Source: a virus
Reading direction: 5' to 3' (one strand)
Length of the DNA: 44,516 nucleotides
Virus record (IMG/VR): IMGVR_UViG_3300009177_000061
Span: 1 to 44,516 of that record
Of this stretch, positions 7,310 to 14,993 are shown one piece after another (position 1 is the stretch's first letter; the number at the start of each line of letters is the position of its first letter). The notes beneath the pieces were generated by a model, which saw only the letters and a list, made by a program, of their open reading frames with translations, made no database searches and was not told the DNA's origin. The position numbers were made by a program, and so were the translations under genes.

Positions 7310-8050
7310 ATGCAACTGTCGCTCGAGATTCCAGTCGCGTACTTAAAGCAGTGGGGCCCTCTGACGGACTTCGACTTCGCCCTCGCGCATCGAGTCCTCT
7401 CTGATCCCGTCTACAGGAAGCACTATGCGACGAGAGAAGCAGGACGCGAGCTGCTGCTTGACAACTCGATGCACGAGCTCGGGACGCCACTACCCATTGC
7501 GAGCCTTGCGGATGCCGCATTCGCCGTAGGTGCTGACTATGTCATTGCGCCGGACCAGCTCGGCATGCCCGACTGGAACCTCGAGCAGTACCGGCTCACA
7601 CTCGCTGGGCTGAAGGGTAGGTTCAAGATCGCCGTCGTCATGGCAGGAGCTACGCCAACCGCGCGAGCGGAGTATCTCGACGCTGTCGCGGGCGCGGATA
7701 TGATCTGCCTGCCGTTCCGAGAGCCACGTCTCCGTTGGTTCCAAGAGCAGCGCGAACGGATCCTCGACTGGACTCGCATACACTTGCTCGGCGTCAATGA
7801 GATCTCCGAGCTCAAGGGCTTCGTCCGCTACGCACGTGGCGCGTCGCTTCACGAGCACAGGACCTGGTCTGTCGACACGGCAAAGCCGATCAAGTGGGGC
7901 TGGCAGCTGAAGAGCTTGAATCATGGCGAGACGCTCAGGAGCTCAGGCATCAGTTCGCTCGACCTACTCGACCTCAGGGACGCGACACCAGAGCAGCGCT
8001 CGCGCATTGTCCAGAACATTCACTACCTGAAAGGGGTCCTTGAGGAATGA
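7310..8050 (+). CDS. dpdA: DpdA-like DNA guanine transglycosylase
   Basis: This 246-residue protein resembles the short phage DpdA group, relatives of tRNA-guanine transglycosylase (TGT) that replace guanine in DNA by a 7-deazaguanine. Visible parts of the TIM-barrel pattern are LLLDNSMHELG (Asp51 at the general acid/base position), APDQLG (Asp82), HLLGVNE at 159-165 and SVDTAKP (Asp189 at the nucleophile position). It lacks the C-terminal zinc domain of tRNA enzymes, as phage DpdAs do. The ATG has GAGG upstream, and the stop overlaps the next start (ATGA). FolE, QueD and QueE in the same operon support the call strongly. Which base it inserts cannot be read from sequence; QueC is missing here. 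Confidence 0.82.
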   Translation: MQLSLEIPVAYLKQWGPLTDFDFALAHRVLSDPVYRKHYATREAGRELLLDNSMHELGTPLPIASLADAAFAVGADYVIAPDQLGMPDWNLEQYRLTLAGLKGRFKIAVVMAGATPTARAEYLDAVAGADMICLPFREPRLRWFQEQRERILDWTRIHLLGVNEISELKGFVRYARGASLHEHRTWSVDTAKPIKWGWQLKSLNHGETLRSSGISSLDLLDLRDATPEQRSRIVQNIHYLKGVLEE

Positions 8051-9501
8051 CAAAGATCCCAGACCCGATCAATGGAACGAAGACGGCCACGCCACCTGCA
8101 GCCGCGTTGCCGGCGAAGCCTGCCGCTAAGAAGAAGGTCTCCGACGGGCAGCGCATCTCAGAGATGATGCGGATACTCCAGAAGATGCAGCCCGAACAGG
8201 CGACGGCGGAGAGGTATGAGACCGTGATCGGCTGGGTCACGGCTCTGCCCGAAGATAAGCGACCGCCGGTACTCGGGCAGGCAATAGCGAACGCGTTCAA
8301 TAAGACGCCTGAGGAAGTCGACCTGACGTTCAGGCAACGCGACAGACGGACAGAGTTCGATCTTCTCGTCCCGAAGAGCGGGTTCCTACATGACTACGTC
8401 GAGTGGACTAGGAATACCGAGCCGCCGACAGCCTTCCACTTCTTCGTCGCGGCGACCGTGCTCGGAGCTTCGCTTGGACGGAACGTCTCCTTCGATAAGG
8501 GTGCGTATCAGGTCTACCCGAACCTCTGCATCATTGTCGTCGCACCAACGGGCAGGTGCCGGAAGACGTCAGCGTGTAATCTTGGAACGAGTATGTATGT
8601 GCAATCGGGCGGTCTGATGCTCGCTGATAAGCTGACGCCCGAAGCGCTGGTCGAGGCGCTCAAGGACAAGGCGAATGCCGCAGGGCTCATATATGCACCG
8701 GAGCTGGCGGTCTTTCTGGGCAAGCAGAAGTACAATGAAGGAATGGTCCCACTCCTCACCGCACTCTTCGACTGCCCGAAAGAATGGACGGCATCGACCA
8801 TCGGCCGTGGAGATGTCACTCTGACGAACGTGGCGCTTTCAGCGCTGCTCTGTTCGACGATTGACTGGATGCAGACCGCGATCCCGAAGGACGCCTTCGG
8901 TGGCGGGTTCATGTCACGGTTCCTCTTCGTCGTGCAGGAGAGCACGCCGCGCGTCTTCCCTCTGCCGCCGCCGCTGAACTCTGACGTGAAGAAGTTCCTG
9001 GCGAAGGCGCTGCAGAACGCAAAGATGAAGACCGGGAACTTCAGCCTGACGCCTAACGGGCATGAATGGTACGATCATTGGTACAGGACGCGCGGAGCCC
9101 AGCATGGCGATAAGCAGTATGCTGGCTACTTCGAGCGGAAGCCTGACCATATGATCAGACTCGCGATGGTAATGAAGGTCGCGGCCGTGCCCGGAGAGCT
9201 TACGCTCTCAGCAGAGGACTTACAGGCAGCGGAACGTATCCTGGTCTGGCTCGAGCAGTGGCTGCCGTCGACGTTCGATGAGATGACTACGAATGCCACG
9301 GGCGAGGATCAAACGCGCATCATGCGGCACCTCAAGCAGGCCGGCGGGCAGCTTGAACACTCTTCCCTCTTGCGTAAGAATAGCTCGAAGATGAACGCGG
9401 AGCAGTTCAGGCGAGCAATGACGACGCTACGCGAAGCAAAGCTCGTGGAGCTGGACGGTCCGTCCCATACTTACTTCCTAACAGCAGAGGGGTGGCAATG
9501 A
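8047..9501 (+). CDS. DUF3987-like helicase/primase-type ATPase
   Basis: The 484-residue protein begins with a Pro/Ala/Lys linker (about 1-35). A DUF3987-like P-loop core follows, with APTGRCRKTS at 166-175 and a strand ending in an acidic residue (GLIYAPEL, Glu219). The P-loop departs from GxxxxGKT: Arg172 stands where Gly is usual. Some family members also have a basic residue there, so loss of activity should not be assumed. The last ~70 residues look like a winged helix (RIMRHLKQAGGQL onwards). DUF3987 proteins often occur in phage and plasmid replication modules as helicase or primase-helicase relatives. No DnaB-type helicase is visible elsewhere, so it may be the replicative helicase; that is inference. 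Confidence 0.7.
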   Translation: MTKIPDPINGTKTATPPAAALPAKPAAKKKVSDGQRISEMMRILQKMQPEQATAERYETVIGWVTALPEDKRPPVLGQAIANAFNKTPEEVDLTFRQRDRRTEFDLLVPKSGFLHDYVEWTRNTEPPTAFHFFVAATVLGASLGRNVSFDKGAYQVYPNLCIIVVAPTGRCRKTSACNLGTSMYVQSGGLMLADKLTPEALVEALKDKANAAGLIYAPELAVFLGKQKYNEGMVPLLTALFDCPKEWTASTIGRGDVTLTNVALSALLCSTIDWMQTAIPKDAFGGGFMSRFLFVVQESTPRVFPLPPPLNSDVKKFLAKALQNAKMKTGNFSLTPNGHEWYDHWYRTRGAQHGDKQYAGYFERKPDHMIRLAMVMKVAAVPGELTLSAEDLQAAERILVWLEQWLPSTFDEMTTNATGEDQTRIMRHLKQAGGQLEHSSLLRKNSSKMNAEQFRRAMTTLREAKLVELDGPSHTYFLTAEGWQ

Positions 9502-9884
9502 TCAATTGGCTGCCGATTGCGCAGAAGCTGGGCTATGACAGCGCCCGTGACATGTGGCTCGATCTCTATGTCACAAGGCAGATCTCAATCGACAAGCTGA
9601 CGGAAAAGCTGGACGTGTCGCGCAACACCGTCAGAGACGCTCTTGATCGGGAACAGATCCCGATCAGGAAGAGAGGGGGACCGAACCATCAGAAGTTCGA
9701 GGTGACGGACGAGCTCATCGCTCACGTGAAGGAGCTCGGCATTGGACCCGTCGCGAAGGAGCTAGGCGTCGCGTATACTACGCTCTACAAGAGGCTGTTC
9801 CAGACGAGACCGCGGCCGGCGGAACCGGCAGAGCCTGATCCGGCGGAAGAAGAGGAAGGAAGTCCATGTTCAAGAACATCCTGA
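9498..9884 (+). CDS. helix-turn-helix DNA-binding protein
   Basis: This 128-residue protein has two helix-turn-helix-like segments: ISIDKLTEKLDVSRNTVRDA (about 31-50) and GPVAKELGVAYTTLYKRL (about 81-98). The C-terminal 30 residues are Pro/Glu-rich and probably disordered. ATG 9498 overlaps the previous stop and has GAGGGG upstream; GTG 9492 is less well placed. The double arrangement resembles regulators or replication-initiation adaptors that read DNA directly. A late-gene regulator is possible because it is near the end of the left operon, but no binding site was recognised. Confidence 0.72.
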   Translation: MINWLPIAQKLGYDSARDMWLDLYVTRQISIDKLTEKLDVSRNTVRDALDREQIPIRKRGGPNHQKFEVTDELIAHVKELGIGPVAKELGVAYTTLYKRLFQTRPRPAEPAEPDPAEEEEGSPCSRTS

Positions 9885-10063
9885 TTCGTCTCGTGTACGC
9901 TGCGATCTGCGCGTTCCTGATCTTGCTCATTCTGCCGCTGTTCCTCGACGTCATTGGCTTCGGGGCTCCGGCAGGACAGCTACTCGCGCTGCTGAGACTG
10001 AGCGTCGCCTGTCTCGCACTCGTCTACGTCATCTGGGGTCCGCCTCCGCCAACGCCCTGGTAG
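9866..10063 (+). CDS. small two-span membrane protein
   Basis: A 65-residue protein with hydrophobic segments at about 8-29 and 39-57 and a short tail, WGPPPPTPW. Ribosome site GGAAGG lies upstream of ATG 9866, and it overlaps the helix-turn-helix gene by 19 bases. Size and two spans would suit a class II holin or another membrane-acting phage protein. No endolysin gene lies beside it, so lysis is only a guess. It is the last gene of the + strand block. Confidence 0.62.
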   Translation: MFKNILIRLVYAAICAFLILLILPLFLDVIGFGAPAGQLLALLRLSVACLALVYVIWGPPPPTPW

Positions 10064-10075
10064 GCCGAAGCCCTA
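10061..10075 (-). terminator. UUCG-loop hairpin at the end of the - strand block
   Basis: Read on the - strand the sequence folds as TAGG, a bulged G, then C(TTCG)G and CCTA, a very stable UUCG tetraloop type. It lies downstream of the last - strand gene, where that transcript should end. No U tract follows, so a classic intrinsic terminator is not proven. It overlaps the stop codon of the + strand membrane-protein gene. Confidence 0.4.
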
Positions 10076-10084
10076 ACATCGGGG

Positions 10085-10151
10085 CTGACGGGAGTCCCAT
10101 TCATAGGGGGAGGCAACCCCTACGATCCGGCGAAGGAGGGACGCCCGTCAG
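10085..10151. ncRNA. branched structured RNA or bidirectional terminator between converging blocks
   Basis: The outer stem is CTGACGGG-A-GTCCC (10085-10098) pairing with GGGAC-G-CCCGTCAG (10138-10151): 13 pairs with one A/G mismatch. Inside are a clear hairpin TAGGGG/CCCCTA (10104-10109 and 10117-10122, seven-base loop) and a weaker TCC/GGA hairpin (10126-10128, 10135-10137). Together they could form a three-way junction. A perfect AAGGAGG lies inside but has no start codon after it. A further hairpin TCGGC-ACGG-GCCGA sits at 10161-10174. The region 10064-10184 has no gene. Position suggests a transcription barrier for both strands; a discrete RNA is also possible. Confidence 0.6.
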
Positions 10152-10184
10152 GTTCCCGACTCGGCACGGGCCGATCTCAAGCTG

Positions 10185-10367
10185 CTATTCTTTCGGTCTC
10201 GGTCTTCCCGGCAGCTTCACAGGCCTTCCTGGCGGTGCCGGCCGCTCTGGAATGACACTCGGTTCTTCGACCGCAGGCGGCGGAACGACGGGCGTCTCCG
10301 GAGTCGACGGTTCAACGGGAACCGTCGGCGGAGTATCTACTTCCGTCTCTCGGTATTCTTTCGGCAT
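10185..10367 (-). CDS. small proline-rich protein
   Basis: This 60-residue protein is dominated by Pro, Glu and Val with repeated PP pairs (TPPTVPVEPSTPETPVVPPP) and a basic PGRPRPKE end. ATG 10367 has AGGAG six bases upstream; GTG 10370 is closer than usual to that site. The start overlaps the stop of the upstream membrane-protein gene. It is the last gene of the virion block. Such sequence should be extended and unfolded. It could be a spacer or wall-spanning protein, but no family was recognised. Confidence 0.55.
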   Translation of the reverse strand: MPKEYRETEVDTPPTVPVEPSTPETPVVPPPAVEEPSVIPERPAPPGRPVKLPGRPRPKE

Positions 10368-10648
10368 CACGTACTCCTGTCAGCGCGTTGCAAGCGGCGA
10401 CGGCCCTCTTCACCCGGTAGAGCGACCGACTGCGGCTCCTCAAAGCCGGGCGGTAACTCGATCCCCTCTTTCCGCATCAGCGTGACGGCGATCATTCGCC
10501 AGTCATCGCGCTCCCGCGCGAGCTCCGTCGTCAACGCTCGGACGCCGGGGCTCCAGTACCACCACCCCTTGTGTCCGGTGTAGATGACGATGAGCAGTAC
10601 GGCGACGACCGCAGCTTGCTGCCAGACGTCGAGGATCGAGTTAGGCAC
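10367..10648 (-). CDS. single-span membrane protein, possible holin-like
   Basis: This 93-residue protein has one hydrophobic span at about residues 10-25, then an aromatic segment (KGWWYWS), and a charged helical tail with ERDDWRMIAVTLMRKEGIELP. Short phage proteins of this plan occur near lysis or tail genes and are often labelled holin-like. No endolysin or spanin pair was found nearby, so the function is open. It lies 11 bases after the proline-rich gene upstream, at the end of the virion block. Confidence 0.55.
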   Translation of the reverse strand: MPNSILDVWQQAAVVAVLLIVIYTGHKGWWYWSPGVRALTTELARERDDWRMIAVTLMRKEGIELPPGFEEPQSVALPGEEGRRRLQRADRST

Positions 10649-10659
10649 GGTGCTTCGCT

Positions 10660-11214
10660 CTACTTCACGGGCTCCGGCGCAGGCTCAGTCGTCGGAGGCG
10701 GCTCCGTCGTCGGCGGCTCCGTGCTCGTCGGCGGCTTCGGTACCATGCTCGCCGGAAGGATTACGTAGCCGATGCCCGGCACGAAGACCGCGACGAGCGG
10801 AATCGGGACGAACGCGGCCGGCGGCATCGGATATGCTGGCTGTCCGCCACCTGTCGGCGGTTCGACCGGAGGCGTCGTTCCGACCGGCGGCAACGTGTTA
10901 TCGGGATGCGGCTGCCAGCCACCCGCCCACGGCGGGAGCTGGATCGGGTTCGTCGGGAACGCTGGATCCCACGGCCGCGGTGGCTGCGTCGGCGGCCGCA
11001 CTCCGCCACTTCCCCATCCCGGCATTCCCGGCAGCATGATCGGATGTGACGGATGCGGGCCGGGCCAGATGACCGGCGGGAAGCCTCCGCCACCAGGTAC
11101 CTGCGCCCACGGCGGGCTGTAGCCTGGATCGACAGGACCCGTCGGCGGCTGTACAGGAGGCGTTCCGCCCCCTTCGTCGAGGAACGTGATCAGTGCGAGA
11201 CGACTCTGTGACAT
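10660..11214 (-). CDS. proline/glycine/tryptophan-rich protein
   Basis: The 184-residue protein has low-complexity sequence. PPW, PGW and WP elements recur through the first two thirds (for example PPWAQVPGGGGFPPVIWPGP). A short hydrophobic stretch of about 25 residues (FVPIPLVAVFVPGIGYVILP) follows, then a PPTTEPPP tail. The hydrophobic stretch could be a membrane segment or a beta element. It follows the collagen-like gene after five bases. Role unknown; a flexible fibre or surface part is plausible because of the neighbours. Low-complexity composition makes it hard to place by homology. Confidence 0.55.
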   Translation of the reverse strand: MSQSRLALITFLDEGGGTPPVQPPTGPVDPGYSPPWAQVPGGGGFPPVIWPGPHPSHPIMLPGMPGWGSGGVRPPTQPPRPWDPAFPTNPIQLPPWAGGWQPHPDNTLPPVGTTPPVEPPTGGGQPAYPMPPAAFVPIPLVAVFVPGIGYVILPASMVPKPPTSTEPPTTEPPPTTEPAPEPVK

Positions 11215-11219
11215 TGTCC

Positions 11220-12038
11220 TTACTCCTTCTTCCTACGACTTCCACGAAAGACACGCCAGGACTCCCAGAGACCTGCGCGAGAGCGAGCAGTGAGCTTAAA
11301 GACCTTTCCGTCCTCTGTCGGTCCTCCATTCTCTGCGCTGAGGAATTTGCCATTGTCTCTGATGCGTAGCGTCTCGCCGGACGCACGTAGCGAGATCATG
11401 TCGCCGTAGTGGACACTGTTCGCAACGGCCGCATCGATCATCGCTTGGACTTCGTCAAGCGACACGCCAGGACTTCCCGGTTCTCCTTGCGGGCCCTTCG
11501 GTCCTGACGGTCCGACTGGACCCATTGCTCCCTGAGGGCCTGTGGCTCCCGTATCACCGTCAGGCCCTCTCTGCCCTGTATCTCCCTTCGGACCTTCAGC
11601 TCCTGACGGACCGACGGGCCCTGCAGGACCCTTCGGGCCAGGAGCCCCTGCGACGCCTGCAGGTCCTTGCTCTCCTCTCGGACCAGAAGTTCCTGGCGCA
11701 CCCTGAGGCCCCATCGGTCCGAGAGGACCAGACTCTCCGTCATCGCCTTTCGGTCCAGGAGGCCCCTGCTCTCCAGGAGGACCTATTGCGTACTCGCCCG
11801 GAGGCCCTTGACGACCCATCGGGCCTTCGGCACCCGTGTCACCCTTCGGACCTGCCGGACCAGTCGGACCTGCTGGCCCCGTCTCTCCCTGAGGACCCGC
11901 AGGACCAGGAGGTCCCTGCGCGCCGGGTGGACCAGGTACGCCGCCAGGGGCACGTGCAAGTACTCCATGCACCGGACACTCGAGGATGCCGTAGACAACG
12001 TCGTTCTTCGGATCGCCGGGACATGCGCAGGTGGGCAT
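11220..12038 (-). CDS. collagen-like fibre protein
   Basis: Of 272 residues, about 33-191 are Gly-X-Y triplets, with one break (GEYAI, 81-85). Such repeats form a collagen triple helix in bacteria and phages without proline hydroxylation. The first 32 residues include a CAC and a third Cys at 21, which could crosslink or bind metal. The last 80 residues ([18 protein letters not shown] onwards) probably form a helical trimerisation or cap domain. ATG 12038 overlaps the stop of the spike gene (TAATG). It is probably a homotrimeric fibre or a rod in the tail spike assembly. Confidence 0.85.
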   Translation of the reverse strand: MPTCACPGDPKNDVVYGILECPVHGVLARAPGGVPGPPGAQGPPGPAGPQGETGPAGPTGPAGPKGDTGAEGPMGRQGPPGEYAIGPPGEQGPPGPKGDDGESGPLGPMGPQGAPGTSGPRGEQGPAGVAGAPGPKGPAGPVGPSGAEGPKGDTGQRGPDGDTGATGPQGAMGPVGPSGPKGPQGEPGSPGVSLDEVQAMIDAAVANSVHYGDMISLRASGETLRIRDNGKFLSAENGGPTEDGKVFKLTARSRAGLWESWRVFRGSRRKKE

Positions 12039-14557
12039 TACTTCCTCCGCGCGATGGCGACGACGCCTGGATGCTCAGTCGTCACGTGGAAGTCCTTCGT
12101 GAACGTCTCGAGCACTTGTCCGCTCACGGGATGATAGAGCTTCCCGTCACAGCTTCCGCTCTGCAGCGTGAACGTCGTGTTCTGTATGACGCCGCCCACC
12201 GGGTGAATGATCAGCCCATTCGCTTCGGCCGAGTACGCACACGTAAACTGCTCTTCCGGCGTATCGTGGAACCTGAACGGTGCGTTGCTCGCGTTGCTCT
12301 GGAACTTGCTGAAGTTCGGGAGGTCCGGCGGCAGTAGCGCTCTCACGGTCAAGATGCCGTTGCAGATCGCGTCGATGTTCACGGTCTCCCAGAGGTTCGC
12401 CGGACGATCGTCTTCCGGACCGCTTCCTCTCGGATCTCCTGTGCCGTGAATGCCCGCGCCCGTGTGCAGGAGATACATGCCCACACCGCACTGCCAGCTG
12501 ACGACGGCGTCCATCGCGAGGAGCAACGGATCGTTGGTCTCAGTTCCGGAGGACTCTGGCCCCCGAGGCTCGTTGTTCGAGCAAAGCTGGCAGCAACCGT
12601 CCACTGAGAAATGGGATTCCCGCCAGGGCTTACGAGTCGGTCGCCAGAGTCCATCCGGAGCTTTCGTCGAGCGGCTGAAATGCAGGGTCTGACAGGTTGC
12701 CGCAGGACAGTTCTGATAGTACTTCTTGATCATGTCCGGCGTGATGTCGTCGGTCGCCTGAGGGCACGTCGTGGCGATGAGAACGTTCGGCAGGTGCGAG
12801 CGGACACGCGCGGCGAGGTCCTTGAGCTCCTTCGCACCGCTGTCGCCAGAGAAGCCGTTCTGCCAGCCCTCATTGGCGATCTCGATCATCTGAACTTTGT
12901 GCTCTTTGCCCTTCAGTGCCTCGCACAGGAGGTCCACTGCACGCTGACGGTCAGAGACAGAGGGTGCGTCGTACGTCGCGCCGAAGATGGTCCACATCGT
13001 GCGTGGAGCTTTCGAGTAGTTGTAGTCGGTGAGCTCAGAGATCGTCGACTGGAAGGCCGGATCCTTCGGACTGACGCTTCGCTCGTTCGCTCCGATCTTC
13101 AGACCCGTCGCCATGACGCGAAGGTAATCGATCTTCTTCCCGGCAGCCCAGTCGACGTTCTGCTTCGTGCGATCGCGCTCGCGGAGCCAACCGCCAGCGC
13201 CCCAGAAGAGCGACGTGCCCCACGGCAGCCATGGACCCGTATCATCGACGACTGAGAAGTGGTTCGCACGCGGGATGCCTTTGCGCGCGACGCCTGTCGT
13301 CGGCGGTTCGACTGGAGGCTCGATCGGAGGGATAGGAGGCTCGACAGGCGGAGTGACGACTGCGCGCACTTCGATCACACGCGACGTCGCACTCGACTCA
13401 TCGAGGACCTTCCCATCCTTATCGATGCACTGGATCCGGATCGGGAACTTGCCCTCGCCGGCAGGGAAGACGTTCTGCCACGGCGGGTTGTCGCGGTTGA
13501 ACGTGTGGTCAGTATCGTTCGGGAAGTTCTCGGCCGCCGTCTCCCACTTCTGTGTCAGCACGTTCGCTCGCCAGAGCCAACGGACCTTGTAGGGCATTCC
13601 CTGCGTGATCTTCATCGTTGAACGGGACGTTCCACCGACGACGATCGGCGACTCGAACGTCTCTATCGTCGCCTTCGGAGGCTTCGGCGTCGGCGCGGGC
13701 TCAGGCTTCGGCGGCACGCTATGATCAGACACTGGTTCCATCCTTGTATCAGCGGGAACGTCGTTCAGTGTCAGACGACCCTTGTCCGTGCACGTCGCGA
13801 CGAGGAACTTCGTTCCGAGTGAGACGACGGAGCATTCGACGGCACCGCCTGGAATGACGATAGCGCGGTCGCGAACGCCAAGTGGTCGCAAGTACGTACC
13901 GTAGTCGTCGGTCGTCGCGAGCCAGACACTGTTCAAGTGGAGGAAGGCGAGCGGCGGACTCTCGACGCGATTCGGCGTGACGCCCACTTCCATCTCTTGG
14001 CCTGTCGGCGTGTTTAGCCAGGACGGTCCGGAGTAGCCGTAGCCCACGTAGCCACGTGCTCCGCAGAGGAAGCGGTTCGTCGCATGCGCTGTCTTGATCT
14101 CACGCTGGACCTGTCCGGACTTCCAGACGACTAGGTGCCCGTCAGAGACCGAGTAGCAGACGACGCCTTCATCTCCGACTGTCGCGGCGTAGCCTGCCGC
14201 TATGTTCACCGGATGCCCGTAGGCATCGCCCCGCCAGATCTTCTTGGTGTTGCCGAAGGCCCAGACCTCACCACCGACGCCGATGAAGTTCCCGCTCTGT
14301 GCGAGGCGGACGGGCGCGGCGAAGCTTGGCGCATCGATGCGGTAGAGGCCGTTGTCATTCGCGACGAGGGCCTGCTTCTCGTTGAACCAGCCCTGCGAGA
14401 TGTAACGCGTGCCGGCCGTTCCGACCTGAACGACGTGCTTCGTCGCGATCTCCACGACACGGCCGATCGCGTTGCCGCAGAGTAAGTACTTTCCGTCCGG
14501 ACTGATTCTTGGCCACCAGCCGTCAGCGAACGGCGGAGTCCATGGCGTGATTGACAT
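12038..14557 (-). CDS. beta-propeller / glycoside hydrolase tail spike
   Basis: The 839-residue protein is modular. Residues 1-275 show repeating beta strands of a WD40-like propeller. A proline linker (281-296) leads to an immunoglobulin-like domain (about 297-400), then a second linker (402-420) rich in PPVEPP. Residues about 430-740 look like a clan A (TIM-barrel) glycoside hydrolase: [11 protein letters not shown] offers Glu563 as acid/base and NNEPRGP offers Glu663 as nucleophile, 100 residues apart. The last ~100 residues look like a beta-sandwich. It probably cuts a host surface polysaccharide. The exact GH family and substrate cannot be told. A cell-wall role is less likely, but no other candidate lytic enzyme is in the window. 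Confidence 0.72.
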   Translation of the reverse strand: MSITPWTPPFADGWWPRISPDGKYLLCGNAIGRVVEIATKHVVQVGTAGTRYISQGWFNEKQALVANDNGLYRIDAPSFAAPVRLAQSGNFIGVGGEVWAFGNTKKIWRGDAYGHPVNIAAGYAATVGDEGVVCYSVSDGHLVVWKSGQVQREIKTAHATNRFLCGARGYVGYGYSGPSWLNTPTGQEMEVGVTPNRVESPPLAFLHLNSVWLATTDDYGTYLRPLGVRDRAIVIPGGAVECSVVSLGTKFLVATCTDKGRLTLNDVPADTRMEPVSDHSVPPKPEPAPTPKPPKATIETFESPIVVGGTSRSTMKITQGMPYKVRWLWRANVLTQKWETAAENFPNDTDHTFNRDNPPWQNVFPAGEGKFPIRIQCIDKDGKVLDESSATSRVIEVRAVVTPPVEPPIPPIEPPVEPPTTGVARKGIPRANHFSVVDDTGPWLPWGTSLFWGAGGWLRERDRTKQNVDWAAGKKIDYLRVMATGLKIGANERSVSPKDPAFQSTISELTDYNYSKAPRTMWTIFGATYDAPSVSDRQRAVDLLCEALKGKEHKVQMIEIANEGWQNGFSGDSGAKELKDLAARVRSHLPNVLIATTCPQATDDITPDMIKKYYQNCPAATCQTLHFSRSTKAPDGLWRPTRKPWRESHFSVDGCCQLCSNNEPRGPESSGTETNDPLLLAMDAVVSWQCGVGMYLLHTGAGIHGTGDPRGSGPEDDRPANLWETVNIDAICNGILTVRALLPPDLPNFSKFQSNASNAPFRFHDTPEEQFTCAYSAEANGLIIHPVGGVIQNTTFTLQSGSCDGKLYHPVSGQVLETFTKDFHVTTEHPGVVAIARRK

Positions 14558-14583
14558 TTGATGTGCCTCTCATCTTTCTGTCG

Positions 14584-14985
14584 TTAAGTCTTTGCTGCGG
14601 CAGGCTCTGCAACCTGGTTCGCAGCGGTGAACGTAAGCGTACCCCATTCTAAGACCGTCTCTGCGTCCGTGTCAGTCCTCTTCAGGCTGTGGAAGTAGGG
14701 CGTAGCCGGCTTCGGCTTCCAGTCGCCTGACCAGTCCGTCACTGCGGCCGGAATCGTGACGTCGACCTTACGCGCTGCAGCGTCTATGACTTTGAGCTTC
14801 CCGTTCGCTTCGTTCGCTTCGTAGAGAACTGCTTCCGTACTGCCGGCCGTTAGACCCTTCTCTGTCGCTGTGATGATGAAGCGCAACGTCCAACCGGCAA
14901 TGGTGCCCGAGCCGATGATCGTGAAGCCGAGGACCTTATCCTCGCCGCGGAAGAAGTCCGTCGTAATATCGTTCCTGATCGCCAT
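14584..14985 (-). CDS. small beta-sandwich tail/fibre protein (BppU-N-like)
   Basis: The 133-residue protein opens with ITTDFFRGEDKVLGFTI followed by GWTLRFIITATEKG. This pattern resembles the Ig-like N-terminal domain that links fibre or receptor-binding proteins to baseplates in several phages. No signal peptide or membrane segment is seen. The ATG has GGAGAGC upstream. It lies between the large repeat fibre and the spike gene, so a connector or chaperone-like role for one of them is plausible. Assignment is by pattern and context only. Confidence 0.55.
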   Translation of the reverse strand: MAIRNDITTDFFRGEDKVLGFTIIGSGTIAGWTLRFIITATEKGLTAGSTEAVLYEANEANGKLKVIDAAARKVDVTIPAAVTDWSGDWKPKPATPYFHSLKRTDTDAETVLEWGTLTFTAANQVAEPAAAKT

Positions 14986-14993
14986 GTGCTCTC

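Noticed and set aside
10133-10139. Ribosome site for a small gene in the convergent gap
   Set aside because: AAGGAGG is perfect, but no start codon follows within a usable distance and the bases are inside a strong stem.
10367-10648. Confident holin call
   Set aside because: A single hydrophobic span fits, but no endolysin or spanin genes are nearby, so only a tentative label is given.
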